From Pseudomonas lactis (GTDB lineage: Bacteria > Pseudomonadota > Gammaproteobacteria > Pseudomonadales > Pseudomonadaceae), in assembly GCF_001439845.1 (NCBI RefSeq), contig NZ_JYLO01000001.1:558001-622000 (forward strand): a DNA stretch of 64,000 nucleotides, written 5' to 3'. A model generated the notes under the pieces. That model saw only the letters and a program-made list of their open reading frames with translations, did no database searches and was not told the origin of the DNA. The position numbers and the translations under genes were made by a program. This document shows, piece after piece, positions 20,353 through 28,771 of this stretch (its first letter is position 1; each line of letters opens with the position of its first letter).

Positions 20353-20745
20353 TCAGACCGTTGGAGAGGCGCGGGGGTTAAGGCTTGGCCATTGCTGGCG
20401 CGGGGTGGGATTGCGCAATAAGCGCGGCGGCAGGCTCTGCACCGCCTCGAAGCGTGTCACATACAACTGCGGCACATGCCCCGGCAACGCCACCAACGGC
20501 GCCGAACCCGAGCAACACCAGCAATGCTGCATAGCCGAGTGATCGTCCGGCGGTGCCGGGATTTCCAGCTTGCCCAGGGCAATCGCCTTAAGGCTGGCGC
20601 CATTGGACGAACAGAACCCGCCCCACATCAGACGCTTGATCGGGTCATCGGTCTGCTGCATCGCACTGGCCAACGGCATGGCAAACGCATTGAACAGCAC
20701 TGCAAGGCAGGCGATCCAGGCAATTGCAAAGCGTTGACGGGCCAT
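20353..20745 (-). CDS. DUF2946 family protein (first gene of copper operon)
   Basis: A 130-residue protein with an N-terminal signal or anchor segment (residues about 8-27, ending MPLASAM), a FCSSNG motif and a HCWCCSGSAP cluster of three cysteines, as in DUF2946 proteins. It is the promoter-proximal gene of a five-gene operon ending with the PepSY protein. The leader contains a 9-bp inverted repeat at 20769-20795. Function is unknown beyond the copper context. Confidence 0.75.
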   Translation of the reverse strand: MARQRFAIAWIACLAVLFNAFAMPLASAMQQTDDPIKRLMWGGFCSSNGASLKAIALGKLEIPAPPDDHSAMQHCWCCSGSAPLVALPGHVPQLYVTRFEAVQSLPPRLLRNPTPRQQWPSLNPRASPTV

Positions 20746-20768
20746 GGCGGATAATCCGTAGGGTTAAA

Positions 20769-20795
20769 CGATCAGGCGGGTATTTAGCCTGATCG
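20769..20795. promoter_or_regulatory. Inverted repeat upstream of the copper operon
   Basis: CGATCAGGC and GCCTGATCG are perfect 9-bp arms around a 9-nt loop, ending 24 nt before the first ATG of the operon. It could be an operator or a leader hairpin. It is not followed by a T-run on the minus strand, so a terminator is unlikely. I do not recognise it as a CueR or CopR box. Confidence 0.4.
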
Positions 20796-20917
20796 AGGGG
20801 GATAAGTAAAAAGGGCGGGTGTGGTTTGGTGTCGCAGTGGTGGGTTTGAGGATAGACGAGAACGGCCGCTTGCCAATTTTGTAGAAGGGACGCAGCGCAC
20901 CAGGCGACGCTGAACAC

Positions 20918-21003
20918 TGTGGGAGCTGGCTTGCCTGCGATAGCATCACCTCGTTCCAACTGGAAGACCGAGTCGCCTGCATCGCAGGCAAGCCAGCTCC
21001 CAC
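20918..21003. repeat. REPIN between the effector cassette and the copper operon
   Basis: Inverted REP pair, TGTGGGAGCTGGCTTGCCTG at the left and its exact complement at the right, with a partly palindromic core. It occupies most of the 328-nt gap at 20746-21073; apart from this and the inverted repeat next to the copper operon I see nothing else there. Confidence 0.9.
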
Positions 21004-21073
21004 CTGCCCAGCCCCCCGCTCAATCGTTTGCGCGTTCATTGATGTGCGCTTGGTAAGAGGGTGGTCAACGCGG

Positions 21074-21556
21074 TCAATCGCGGCCCATATCAACCAAAGT
21101 GAACGCTAAACCACATACGGTTTTATCGGATAAATATTGCACGGCTATCCTTGCGTTTGAGTGGGTTTCCAAGCTGAGTCGATAGGAATCCCATCCACCT
21201 GTAGCTCCAATCGGTAACGGTAATTTCACTGGCCCTTTGGACTCGTGTGGCATTCCAAGCGTTTTTCGGATGCTGTCTTGGTTCATTGAGAGGGTGAGGG
21301 GTACAGGCAGTTCACCGGAATACTTGGGCTCGCCTTGTGCCAGTGAAATCAGGCAAAAAACGATTCGCTCCAATCTCATGGTTTCGGCCCAAAACCAAAG
21401 CTCAACGCCTGGCTCTGGTTTATGAATGAAATGGGAGTTTTGACCGTTTTCAAATAATGGCTTTATTGACCCGGCACGAAGTAAGCCCTCGGCAACAAAA
21501 TCATCGTAGGTGCGTCCCAAGCGTTTTACCAAGCGATCAATGTTTACTGCTTCCAT
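21074..21556 (-). CDS. DUF6392 family protein, putative immunity protein of the PAAR toxin
   Basis: A 160-residue protein matching, from memory, the DUF6392 family often found after S-type-pyocin or PAAR toxins in Pseudomonas: [23 protein letters not shown] and TGGWDSYRL are its recurring motifs. No signal peptide is seen. ATG 21556 was chosen because it gives the family N-terminus and sits one base after the TAG that probably ended the intact toxin gene. Base composition is visibly lower in GC than in the flanking core genes, which suggests transfer. The immunity role is inferred from position. Confidence 0.75.
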   Translation of the reverse strand: MEAVNIDRLVKRLGRTYDDFVAEGLLRAGSIKPLFENGQNSHFIHKPEPGVELWFWAETMRLERIVFCLISLAQGEPKYSGELPVPLTLSMNQDSIRKTLGMPHESKGPVKLPLPIGATGGWDSYRLSLETHSNARIAVQYLSDKTVCGLAFTLVDMGRD

Positions 21557-21557
21557 C

Positions 21558-21728
21558 CTAGTACCACCCCTGGTTTTCGTTGACCTTATGCATTCGGGTG
21601 CGTGCCATCTCGAGATCAGTCTCAGCGAAGCCGTGATCCAGGAGGTATGGCTTGATAGCATCAAAATTGTTGTCTGCCGCCTGACGAAGATCGTCGGCAT
21701 CTAACGTCTGCTTTTTCTCCGTGTTTCG
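21558..21728 (-). pseudogene. In-frame C-terminal remnant of the PAAR toxin beyond a TAG codon
   Basis: Directly after the TAG at 21729-21731 the same frame stays open for 56 codons, starting [20 protein letters not shown] and ending NENQGWY, then TAG at 21558-21560. The second stop is one base before the immunity ATG, the usual tight toxin-immunity junction. The peptide is charged and helical and, from memory, resembles the tails of related toxins. The simplest reading is a nonsense mutation or sequencing error; readthrough is less likely. Confidence 0.65.
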
Positions 21729-23021
21729 CTAACCGTAAGTCTCACTAAACTTTTGATGGATGTAAGACGGAATAGCAATGCTCGCAGCATTATTTAACGC
21801 TTCCTTGAGCTGCTTCTCTGTAAAGCTTATTGCATAGCGTTCGAGATGACGTCTTATCGCTGCCTGCGAGGGTATGTGATCCACGTGCAACCCGTTGCGC
21901 AGTCGTCCACTGAACGCACCGTAAATATCAACTTCCAACGGCCTGACCGCCGGCTTGGCAAACACCAAATACAACGGCGCCACACCCGAATCAGCCGGAA
22001 ACGAAATGATCGTATCCTGCCAGGTGATGTTTTCTGCATCCCGCCCTGGATAGTGACTGATCGCCGAATCTTGCCCCACCGCAATCGGATGAACAAACAT
22101 GTTATCCAAGCGTTCCGGTGTTCCGGGATACGGGCTCGGCACGCTGACAACCGGGCCGAGGTTCGGCGTCCATGTGATGCTGATGCCATCCAGCACCGCG
22201 ACCATCGCGCTGTGATCCTCATTCCACCGGGCTTGCGCAACGGGTACGCGGTCGGCGCCACTGCCAGGTTGGGTATGTAGGCCGTAAGCACGCAGTTCAC
22301 CGGACTCATCCTGGCGAAACTGAAAACGCACTCGCGTGCTGGCCAAACGCATCCCTTCCAACTGCTCCGGGGTGTACAGCGTTGAGTCACCGATATCCCG
22401 TGGCCAGAAGGCCAGCAGCACGAGGTTGAGGGCGGAACCGGCGCCGGCCAACCCTCGTACGGCCCAGGCACCGAGGTCGCTGCCGAGTGTGCCGGCTACC
22501 CTGCCGACGGCGCCCGTGGTACCGGTTGAGGCCATAAGGGCAGTGGTGCCGAAGTTTTTGGCGTTTTCCGGGGCGGTGCCCGCAGCTGTAGAACCGGCCG
22601 GTACCGAAACGCAGGATTTGGCAAAAACGCAGGTATCAGCGGCACGATTCGACGCAACGGGCGCGGCATAATTCGCAGGGGGCGAGGCGGATGCAGTCGG
22701 CCTCATTACAATCGGGGTGACACGTTGAGGTTGGGGACCGAACTCCTGAGATTTGGAACTCTGATTGGCAATCAACTCCGGCGGCGGATCGCATTTGCAG
22801 ATGCACAGATCACCCTCCAGTGCCGCTTGTTTGCCGTTCCACTCTTCGTGCAAATGAGGGCCGGTAAGCGCGATGAAGCCTTCAGTGCCGCATGCCGGAC
22901 AAGCGACCCGGTCACCCTCCCTCGAGATCATTTCGCCGTTGAAACTGGTGCCCTCACAACCGCTGGTTACCTTGCCACCCACCGTGGTGGTTGAACCGGT
23001 GGTGATGTTGTAGCGCCTCAC
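21729..23021 (-). CDS. PAAR / pyocin-S domain toxin (T6SS effector), truncated by an in-frame stop
   Basis: A 430-residue product as read. Residues 1-85 form a PAAR domain (RRYNITTGSTTTVGGKV, GDRVACPACGTEG), expected to cap the T6SS spike. A linker follows, then a pyocin-S-type domain (about 255-375, with LRAYGLHTQP and FVHPIAVGQDSAISHYPGRD). The C-terminal toxin begins near VDIYGAFSGRLRNG and has an HVDHIPS motif like the His-Asp-His core of HNH nucleases. The GTG start at 23021 overlaps the upstream PAAR gene stop as GTGA. The frame continues after the TAG for 56 codons, so about 12% of the intact 487-codon gene is lost, probably inactivating the toxin. No T6SS core genes are in the window. 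Confidence 0.8.
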   Translation of the reverse strand: MRRYNITTGSTTTVGGKVTSGCEGTSFNGEMISREGDRVACPACGTEGFIALTGPHLHEEWNGKQAALEGDLCICKCDPPPELIANQSSKSQEFGPQPQRVTPIVMRPTASASPPANYAAPVASNRAADTCVFAKSCVSVPAGSTAAGTAPENAKNFGTTALMASTGTTGAVGRVAGTLGSDLGAWAVRGLAGAGSALNLVLLAFWPRDIGDSTLYTPEQLEGMRLASTRVRFQFRQDESGELRAYGLHTQPGSGADRVPVAQARWNEDHSAMVAVLDGISITWTPNLGPVVSVPSPYPGTPERLDNMFVHPIAVGQDSAISHYPGRDAENITWQDTIISFPADSGVAPLYLVFAKPAVRPLEVDIYGAFSGRLRNGLHVDHIPSQAAIRRHLERYAISFTEKQLKEALNNAASIAIPSYIHQKFSETYG

Positions 23022-23398
23022 ATCTGACTCTCCACGCGATAACCAGCCTTTAGAAGACCAGGAATACCCTCGCCGTCCGCGTACTCCACCACCTGAGCCA
23101 GGTTTTGCAGGCTGCTCGTCACGGTGTCGCCGTTGTCGGTAGCGCTGCCGACAATGGCGATGGGCAGACCTTTGTAGGTGGCTGCGAAACCTGCTCCCGA
23201 GACAATTTCGCTCTCTTTGCCATCGGGGTAGCGCACTCGGTCGCCGACGCATGCGATGCGCAAGTCATGGATCTCTAGGCTGGTGCTTGCAGTGATAATT
23301 TCTCCGCCCATACGCGTTCTCGAGCCGAGTGTCGCGTAGTCGTAGATGGCTTTGATTGGGCGAGTTGATGGTTGGATTTCGGTAGCGGTGTCTTTCAT
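23018..23398 (-). CDS. Small stand-alone PAAR-domain protein
   Basis: A 126-residue protein with PAAR features: TRMGGEIITASTSLEIHDLR, CVGDRVRYPDG and AIVGSATDNGDTVTSS. AAGGA lies 6 nt before the ATG at 23398. It overlaps the next PAAR gene by 4 nt, so the two PAAR proteins are translationally coupled. It may sharpen the T6SS spike itself or act as an adaptor for the toxin. Confidence 0.8.
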   Translation of the reverse strand: MKDTATEIQPSTRPIKAIYDYATLGSRTRMGGEIITASTSLEIHDLRIACVGDRVRYPDGKESEIVSGAGFAATYKGLPIAIVGSATDNGDTVTSSLQNLAQVVEYADGEGIPGLLKAGYRVESQM

Positions 23399-23655
23399 GT
23401 TTCGTCCTTTTTATTATCCGCACAGGAGGGCCCAAACACAGTCGTGGCACTGACTTATGCAAAGGGAATGGCGCGCAAATGGCGCAAGAAAGATGGTGCT
23501 GGCAGGCGCAAAGCCAAACAACTGTCCGTTCGGCTAGGTATTGGGAAAAACAGAAACGTCTTACACGGCTTTGAGGTTGCCCCTAGGACACTCCATATCT
23601 AGTCTCCTTACACCGCTGCAAACGAAGCGGTCGGGCGTCGCGGCCCGGATTGATT

Positions 23656-23680
23656 AAGCTCCCCTTGCGTTAAGGAGCTT
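23656..23680 (+). promoter_or_regulatory. Hairpin burying the ribosome-binding site of the DUF6124 gene
   Basis: AAGCTCC at 23656-23662 pairs perfectly with GGAGCTT at 23674-23680; the second arm contains the GGAG of the Shine-Dalgarno AAGGAG. A fold would hide the site and limit translation. A second small dyad, ACCGCT/AGCGGT at 23612-23631, lies upstream. Confidence 0.45.
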
Positions 23681-23684
23681 CACA

Positions 23685-23936
23685 ATGAACAAAAACACCC
23701 TCAATACCCCCATCCGGCTATTTACCGTGGCCGATGGAATCAGCACTGAAGATCTGTTGGTCAACCTCAGCGAAACACTCGCCTCGGCCAATGCGCTGAG
23801 TTGCGACCTGGCCTTTGACCTGGAAGGCCCTAAACGAGAGGAGTTGCTGGGTGTTGCACAGTTGATCGAGCTGGCGCAGTTGCTGGCTGATCGGATGCAC
23901 AGTGGTGTCGGGCTGGGGACCGCCGCAAGCCGCTAG
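23685..23936 (+). CDS. DUF6124 family small protein
   Basis: An 83-residue protein resembling, from memory, the DUF6124 family common in Pseudomonas: LFTVADGISTEDLLVNLSET, then SCDLAFDLEGPKR and LIELAQLLADR. AAGGAG stands 7 nt before the ATG and lies in a predicted hairpin. No membrane segment or catalytic motif is seen. It stands alone, divergent from the PAAR cassette. The 286-nt gap between them shows only short dyads. Function unknown. Confidence 0.7.
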   Translation: MNKNTLNTPIRLFTVADGISTEDLLVNLSETLASANALSCDLAFDLEGPKREELLGVAQLIELAQLLADRMHSGVGLGTAASR

Positions 23937-23950
23937 CAACACAGTACAAA

Positions 23951-24039
23951 TGTGGGAGGGGGCTTGCTCCCGATAGCAGTGTGTCAGTTGCTGATTTGCT
24001 GGCTGCGCTACTGCAATCGGGAGCGAGCTCCCTCCCACA
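23951..24039. repeat. REPIN of the GGGAGGGGGCTTGCTCCC type
   Basis: TGTGGGAGGGGGCTTGCTCC pairs with an inverted copy (one change, GCGAGC) at the right end. The REP variant differs from the CTGGCTTGCCTGCG type elsewhere in the window and represents a second REP class. It lies downstream of both converging genes. Confidence 0.9.
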
Positions 24040-24121
24040 TGAGATTGTGGCGTTTAAAGAATGCTGATTGCCTGTAGCACCGCTGACGTTGCTGTGCATT
24101 CATGCTGGTTGATATTGCAAA

Positions 24122-24445
24122 TTATGCGGCGGGTACGCCGTGGACCTGCATATCGACACCCAGGGCTTTTCTAATCACGGCAAAAATCGCCGCAAGGTTA
24201 TCCATGCTGGGGTTGCCGCTGGCCGAAAGCATTCGGTGCAGGCTTTTGCTAGGTTTGGCGGTTTGTTTGGCAAGGCCTTCAAAGCCTACTGTGGCGTTGA
24301 CTAAATCACGCAGGATCACGCGAGATATTTCCGGCTCGCCATTGAGAAATAGCGTAGCGGCCTCGTCGAGAAGCGCCTGGGCGAATGCAGGGTCTCGCTG
24401 GGCACGTTCAGCGATGGTGTGTTTGTAGCTACGGGTAAGCGCCAT
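24122..24445 (-). CDS. Antitoxin of a HigBA-like addiction module
   Basis: A 107-residue protein resembling the family of probable addiction-module antidotes: MALTRSYKHTI, AEAATLFLNGE-like segment, LVNATVGFEGLAKQT and KSLHRMLSASGNPSMDNL, the last two forming a helix-turn-helix. It would bind and neutralise the toxin and repress the operon. ATG 24445 has GAGGTG 7 nt upstream and lies 5 nt after the toxin stop; a GTG at 24454 is an alternative. Toxin-first order is usual for this family. Confidence 0.85.
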   Translation of the reverse strand: MALTRSYKHTIAERAQRDPAFAQALLDEAATLFLNGEPEISRVILRDLVNATVGFEGLAKQTAKPSKSLHRMLSASGNPSMDNLAAIFAVIRKALGVDMQVHGVPAA

Positions 24446-24450
24446 GCTGG

Positions 24451-24783
24451 TCACCTCTTTTGTTTCAATTTCTTGTCACGCTGATACTCATTAATCAGCG
24501 ACTTTACGACCTTGATATCGCGCTTTTGACTGGACTTATCACCACCACCGAACAGGATGATTAATCGATGTCCTTCTCGTATCAAATAGATTCGCAAGCC
24601 GGGTTCCCAGTCGATACGGTATTCGCCTAGCCCATCGAACCACTTGATGTTGCTGGTGTTGCCTGTTTCAAGCCGAACTAAAGCGGTTGAAACTCGAGTT
24701 GCCGCTGGGACACTCAAGGATGAAAACCACTCATCGAACGGACTGGAATCGTTGTCGCGTTGGTATTCTTCGATCTCAATCAT
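24451..24783 (-). CDS. RelE/ParE-superfamily toxin (addiction-module killer protein)
   Basis: A 110-residue basic protein matching the Gp49/HigB-like toxin family: EEYQRDNDSSPFDEWFSSL, RVSTALVRLETGN, GEYRIDWEPGLRIYLIREG and IILFGGGDKSSQKRDI. Members are ribosome-dependent or free mRNA interferases; which applies here cannot be read. ATG 24783 gives the usual start MIEIEEY. The antitoxin follows directly. This small module beside a toxin-immunity cassette supports an accessory origin for 21-24.8 kb. Confidence 0.88.
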   Translation of the reverse strand: MIEIEEYQRDNDSSPFDEWFSSLSVPAATRVSTALVRLETGNTSNIKWFDGLGEYRIDWEPGLRIYLIREGHRLIILFGGGDKSSQKRDIKVVKSLINEYQRDKKLKQKR

Positions 24784-24839
24784 TAGCCATCTTGAAGGTA
24801 ACAAATAGGTTACTAATCAAGCAGGCGAGCGATCCTGAC

Positions 24840-25565
24840 TCATCGAGTGAAGTTTGCCAACGCGCTGAGTGTTTCTTCAGACGACAGGAATTCCCTGTCT
24901 ACTTGAGCCAACACCGGCCGCTTCAACACCAACACCGGCACCCCCTGCTCACGCGCCACTTCCAGCTTCGGCTCGGTGGCGGTGCTGCCGCTGTTCTTGC
25001 TGATCAGCACATCAATTCGCCGTTCTTCGAATAACGCCCGCTCGTCCTCGATGAGGAACGGCCCGCGTGCGCCGATCACTTCACAGCGCTTGTTGCCCGG
25101 ATACACATCCAGCGCGCGCAAGGTCCAGAACTGCTCGGCGGGGATTTCGTCGAGGTGCTGCAAGGGTTCGCGACCCAAGGTGAACAGCGGGCGCTTGAAG
25201 GGTTTGAGCGCTTCGACCAGTTCGGCCCAGTCGGCGACCTCTCGCCAGTCATCCCCCGGCTGCGGCTGCCAGGCCGGGCGTCGCAATGCCCAGCAAGGTA
25301 CGCCGCATGCCCTTGCAGCCTCGGCCGCGTTGCGGCTGATCTGCGCCGCATACGGGTGCGTAGCATCAAGGATCAGGCTGATGCGTTCGGCACGTACAAA
25401 CTGCGCCAGGCCTTCACTACCGCCGTAGCCGCCGACCCGCACCTGGCAGGTGAGGTCGGTGGGTACGCGGCCCACGCCGGCCAGGCTGTAGACGTGTTCA
25501 GGCCCCAAGGTGCGGGCGATGGCCAGCGCTTCCGTGACGCCGCCCAGCAGCAGAATTCTTTTCAT
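24840..25565 (-). CDS. cobK: Precorrin-6A reductase
   Basis: A 241-residue CobK/CbiJ enzyme that reduces precorrin-6A to precorrin-6B with NADPH in aerobic cobalamin synthesis. N-terminal [17 protein letters not shown] is the nucleotide-binding start; [19 protein letters not shown] and [18 protein letters not shown] are diagnostic. It overlaps the cobL stop by 4 nt, so cobL-cobK form a coupled pair reading away from cobG. Confidence 0.95.
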   Translation of the reverse strand: MKRILLLGGVTEALAIARTLGPEHVYSLAGVGRVPTDLTCQVRVGGYGGSEGLAQFVRAERISLILDATHPYAAQISRNAAEAARACGVPCWALRRPAWQPQPGDDWREVADWAELVEALKPFKRPLFTLGREPLQHLDEIPAEQFWTLRALDVYPGNKRCEVIGARGPFLIEDERALFEERRIDVLISKNSGSTATEPKLEVAREQGVPVLVLKRPVLAQVDREFLSSEETLSALANFTR

Positions 25566-26767
25566 AGCGGCTTGATCACTTCCAGCAACGTGATCGGCAG
25601 CGCCTGGCGCCAGGTATCGAACTCGCCCAAGGGCTGCGCCTGGGCCACATGGATGCGGGTCAGTTCGCCGCCATGCTCGGCACGCCAGTTCATCAAGGTC
25701 ATTTCGCTTTGCAGGGTCACGGCATTGGCAACCAGGCGGCCACCGGGGCGCAGGTGTTGCCAGCAGGTGTCGAGCACGCCGTCGCGGGTGACGCCGCCGC
25801 CGATGAAGATGGCGTCTGGTGTTTCCAGGCCGCTTAACGCCTCCGGCGCCTTGCCGCGAATCAGTTGCAGACCGGGCACCCCGAGGGCGTCGCGGTTGTG
25901 TTCGATCAGGCCTTGGCGGCCGGTGTTGGCTTCAATCGCCAAGGCGCGACAGCTGGGATGGGTGCGCATCCATTCAATACCGATGGAGCCGCTGCCCGCG
26001 CCCACGTCCCATAACAGTTCGCCCGGCATGGGGGCGAGGCGGGCGAGGGTCATGGCGCGCACATCGCGCTTGGTCAGTTGGCCGTCGTGTTGGAAGGCCG
26101 AGTCCGGCAAGCCGGCAAGACGCGACAGACGTGGTGCGTCGGCATCTGCCAGGCAGTCGATGGCGACCAGGTTCAAATCGGCAACCGCAGCCTGCTCCCA
26201 CGCATGCGCGTGCCCGTCGATACGCCGCTCATCCGGGCCGCCCAGGTGTTCAAACACACGGATGCGGCTGGAGCCAAAACCACGTTCGACCAACAACGCG
26301 GCGATCAAGGCGGGGCTGCTGCCGTCATTGCTCAATACCAACAAGCGCACGCCACTGGCCAGGTGCGCGTTGATTGCCGCCAATGGCCGCGCCACTACCG
26401 ACAATGTCACCACCTCCTGCAACGGCCAGCCCAAGCGCGCCGCCGCCAGGGATACCGACGAGGGCGCGGGCAAAATCGTCAACTCCTCAGCCGCCACTTG
26501 CCGGGCCAGGCTGGCGCCGACGCCATAGAACATCGGGTCGCCACTGGCCAACACGCACACCGGCGTACCTCGGCGCGACAACACCGGCTCCATGGAAAAC
26601 GGGCTCGGCCACAGTTGGCGCTCGCCACCAATACACAGCGGCAGCAGGTCCAACTGGCGCTGAGCACCTATAATCCGCGTGGCGCGCAACAGGGCATGCC
26701 GGGCATTCCTGCCCAGGCCTTTGAAGCCGTCTTCACCGATGCCTACAACCGTCAGCCAGGGCGACAT
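25562..26767 (-). CDS. cobL: Precorrin-6Y C5,15-methyltransferase (decarboxylating)
   Basis: A 401-residue bifunctional enzyme. Residues 1-200 are a CbiE-like tetrapyrrole methylase ([26 protein letters not shown]); residues about 205-395 are a CbiT-like SAM methylase ([19 protein letters not shown]). It methylates C5 and C15 of precorrin-6B and removes the acetate carboxyl at C12. It diverges from cobG; the 95-nt gap shows no cobalamin riboswitch. Confidence 0.95.
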   Translation of the reverse strand: MSPWLTVVGIGEDGFKGLGRNARHALLRATRIIGAQRQLDLLPLCIGGERQLWPSPFSMEPVLSRRGTPVCVLASGDPMFYGVGASLARQVAAEELTILPAPSSVSLAAARLGWPLQEVVTLSVVARPLAAINAHLASGVRLLVLSNDGSSPALIAALLVERGFGSSRIRVFEHLGGPDERRIDGHAHAWEQAAVADLNLVAIDCLADADAPRLSRLAGLPDSAFQHDGQLTKRDVRAMTLARLAPMPGELLWDVGAGSGSIGIEWMRTHPSCRALAIEANTGRQGLIEHNRDALGVPGLQLIRGKAPEALSGLETPDAIFIGGGVTRDGVLDTCWQHLRPGGRLVANAVTLQSEMTLMNWRAEHGGELTRIHVAQAQPLGEFDTWRQALPITLLEVIKPL

Positions 26768-26862
26768 ATCAATTCCTTGAACGACATCCGACGGGCAGGC
26801 TTTTCATGCCGCCGGACAAAGCAGGCATAATACCGCGCCTTTACCCGTCAACCGGTAGCCCC

Positions 26863-28152
26863 GTGAACTCAACGCCTGCTGTGAATACCTTGCGCCCCTC
26901 GGCTTGTCCGGGGTTGCTGCGTATTGTCCAGGCGTTGGACGGCGGCATTTGCCGGGTCAAATTGGCGGGCGGCGCGATCACTGCCGCCCAGGCCCACGCC
27001 GTGGCAGAGGCGGCCCAAGCGTATGCGGGCGGGGTGATCGAGGCGACCAACCGCGCCAACCTGCAGATTCGCGGCATCGGCGCCGAGCAGAAAGCGTTGA
27101 TCGCCCGGCTGCTGGCGGCGGGCCTGGGCCCCAGCAACGCAGGCGGTGACGATGTGCGCAACCTGATGCTCAGCCCCAGCGCCGGCATCGACCCGCAGAT
27201 GCTGTTCGACACCCGCCCGCTGGCCGCGCAGATTCTCGCCACCCTGGAGAACCATCCGAGTTTCCATCAACTGTCGGCCAAGTTCGCGGTGCAACTCGAC
27301 GGCGGCGAAGACCTGGCGATGCTCGAGCATCACCACGACCTGTGGTTGTCGGCATTCGTACGCCATGGCGAAACCCTGCTCGCGTTCGGCCTGGCGGGTT
27401 GTCCGGGCCTGGATGCGCCCGTGGCGGCCGTGCCATTGCATCAGGGGCATGGGTTGGTGGTGGCCGTGCTCCAAGCGTTTCTGGACCTCGCCACCCCAGA
27501 GCAAACGCGCATGCGCCATTTGCCTGTGGATAACGTGCTGAGCCATTTGCGGGTGCCGTTGCTGCCCGTCGACGGCTTCACACGCCCGCCCAGCGACGCG
27601 TCGCTGCAGGTGGGCACTTATCCACAAGTGCAAAAGAATCAGTTCTACGTTGCCGCCCTCGCGCCCTTGGGCCGCCTGGACCCAACGATGCTCAAGGGCG
27701 CCGCACAACTGGCCAGTGACTATGGGGACGGCTCCTTGCGCTTCACCCCTTGGCAAGGCGTGCTGGTGCCCAACGTCGAAAAGCCTCACGCCGTGACCGA
27801 GCGCCTGGCGCAACTGGGCTTTATCTGCTCCCTCGGCCACCCGCTGGCGCGCATGATTGCCTGCACCGGCTCCAGCGGCTGCGCAAAAGGCCTGGCCGAC
27901 ACCAAGGCCGACGCCGTGCAACTGGCCGCTCTGCAATCGAGCGTTGAGGTGCATCTGTCCGGCTGCCCGCGCTCCTGCGCTGCCGCGCACACCGCGCCCG
28001 TCACCTTGCTGGCGGTGAGCCCCGGCCACTACGACCTCTATTTTCGCGACGCAGCCCACCCGGGTTTCGGTCGGCTGCACGCGCGCACTCTTTCCATTGA
28101 AGCGGCGGGCGCCCTGTTACGCGCTCGCCCACGGAGCAACACCGATGATTGA
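26863..28152 (+). CDS. cobG: Precorrin-3B synthase
   Basis: A 429-residue ferredoxin-sulfite-reductase-like monooxygenase that forms the ring-A lactone of precorrin-3B. The sirohaem/4Fe-4S cysteines appear as ACTGSSGCAKG and SGCPRSCA near residues 345-390. GTG at 26863 is preferred over an upstream ATG (26806), which lies in the cobL-cobG intergenic region. It overlaps cobH by 8 nt. The oxygen-dependent route is typical of pseudomonads. Confidence 0.92.
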   Translation: MNSTPAVNTLRPSACPGLLRIVQALDGGICRVKLAGGAITAAQAHAVAEAAQAYAGGVIEATNRANLQIRGIGAEQKALIARLLAAGLGPSNAGGDDVRNLMLSPSAGIDPQMLFDTRPLAAQILATLENHPSFHQLSAKFAVQLDGGEDLAMLEHHHDLWLSAFVRHGETLLAFGLAGCPGLDAPVAAVPLHQGHGLVVAVLQAFLDLATPEQTRMRHLPVDNVLSHLRVPLLPVDGFTRPPSDASLQVGTYPQVQKNQFYVAALAPLGRLDPTMLKGAAQLASDYGDGSLRFTPWQGVLVPNVEKPHAVTERLAQLGFICSLGHPLARMIACTGSSGCAKGLADTKADAVQLAALQSSVEVHLSGCPRSCAAAHTAPVTLLAVSPGHYDLYFRDAAHPGFGRLHARTLSIEAAGALLRARPRSNTDD

Positions 28153-28771
28153 TTACATCCGCGACGGTCAGGAGATCTATCGCAACTCCTTCGCCATTAT
28201 TCGCGCGGAAGCCAACCTGGACCGCATCCCGGCCGACCTGGAAAAACTCGCGGTGCGGGTGATCCATGCGTGCGGCATGGTGGAGGCCATCGACGGTCTG
28301 CAGTTTTCCGAAGGTGCGGGCAAGGCCGGGCGCGATGCGCTGGCCGCTGGTGCGCCGATCCTGTGTGATGCGCGGATGGTCTCCGAGGGCGTGACCCGTG
28401 CGCGTCTGCCGGCCAATAACGAGGTGATCTGCACCTTGCGTGATGACAGCGTGCCCGAGCTGGCGCGCGAGTTGGGCAATACCCGCTCTGCCGCTGCACT
28501 GGAACTGTGGCGCCCGCATTTGGAAGGCAGTGTGGTGGTGATCGGCAATGCGCCGACCGCGTTGTTCTATCTGTTGGAAATGCTCGATGCCGGCGCGCCG
28601 AAACCGGCGTTGATCCTGGGTTTCCCGGTGGGCTTTGTCGGCGCCGCCGAATCCAAGGCGATGCTCGCCGCTGACAGCCGTGGGGTGCCGTTCGTGATCA
28701 TGCAAGGCCGCCTGGGCGGCAGCGCCATGGCTGCCGCCGCCGTCAATGCCCTGGCCACGGAGGTCGAATAA
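28145..28771 (+). CDS. cobH: Precorrin-8X methylmutase
   Basis: A 208-residue enzyme that moves the C11 methyl group to C12, giving hydrogenobyrinic acid. Hallmarks are [20 protein letters not shown], the catalytic His in RVIHACGM, and [13 protein letters not shown]. The stop overlaps the cobI start by one base (TAATG), indicating coupled translation. Confidence 0.96.
   Translation: MIDYIRDGQEIYRNSFAIIRAEANLDRIPADLEKLAVRVIHACGMVEAIDGLQFSEGAGKAGRDALAAGAPILCDARMVSEGVTRARLPANNEVICTLRDDSVPELARELGNTRSAAALELWRPHLEGSVVVIGNAPTALFYLLEMLDAGAPKPALILGFPVGFVGAAESKAMLAADSRGVPFVIMQGRLGGSAMAAAAVNALATEVE

Noticed and set aside
23372..23602. 76-codon plus-strand frame opposite the start of the small PAAR gene
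   Set aside because: Overlaps the PAAR gene start, has no ribosome site and no family resemblance.
26768..26862. Possible cobalamin riboswitch between cobL and cobG
   Set aside because: The gap is only 95 nt and lacks the conserved B12-box elements.
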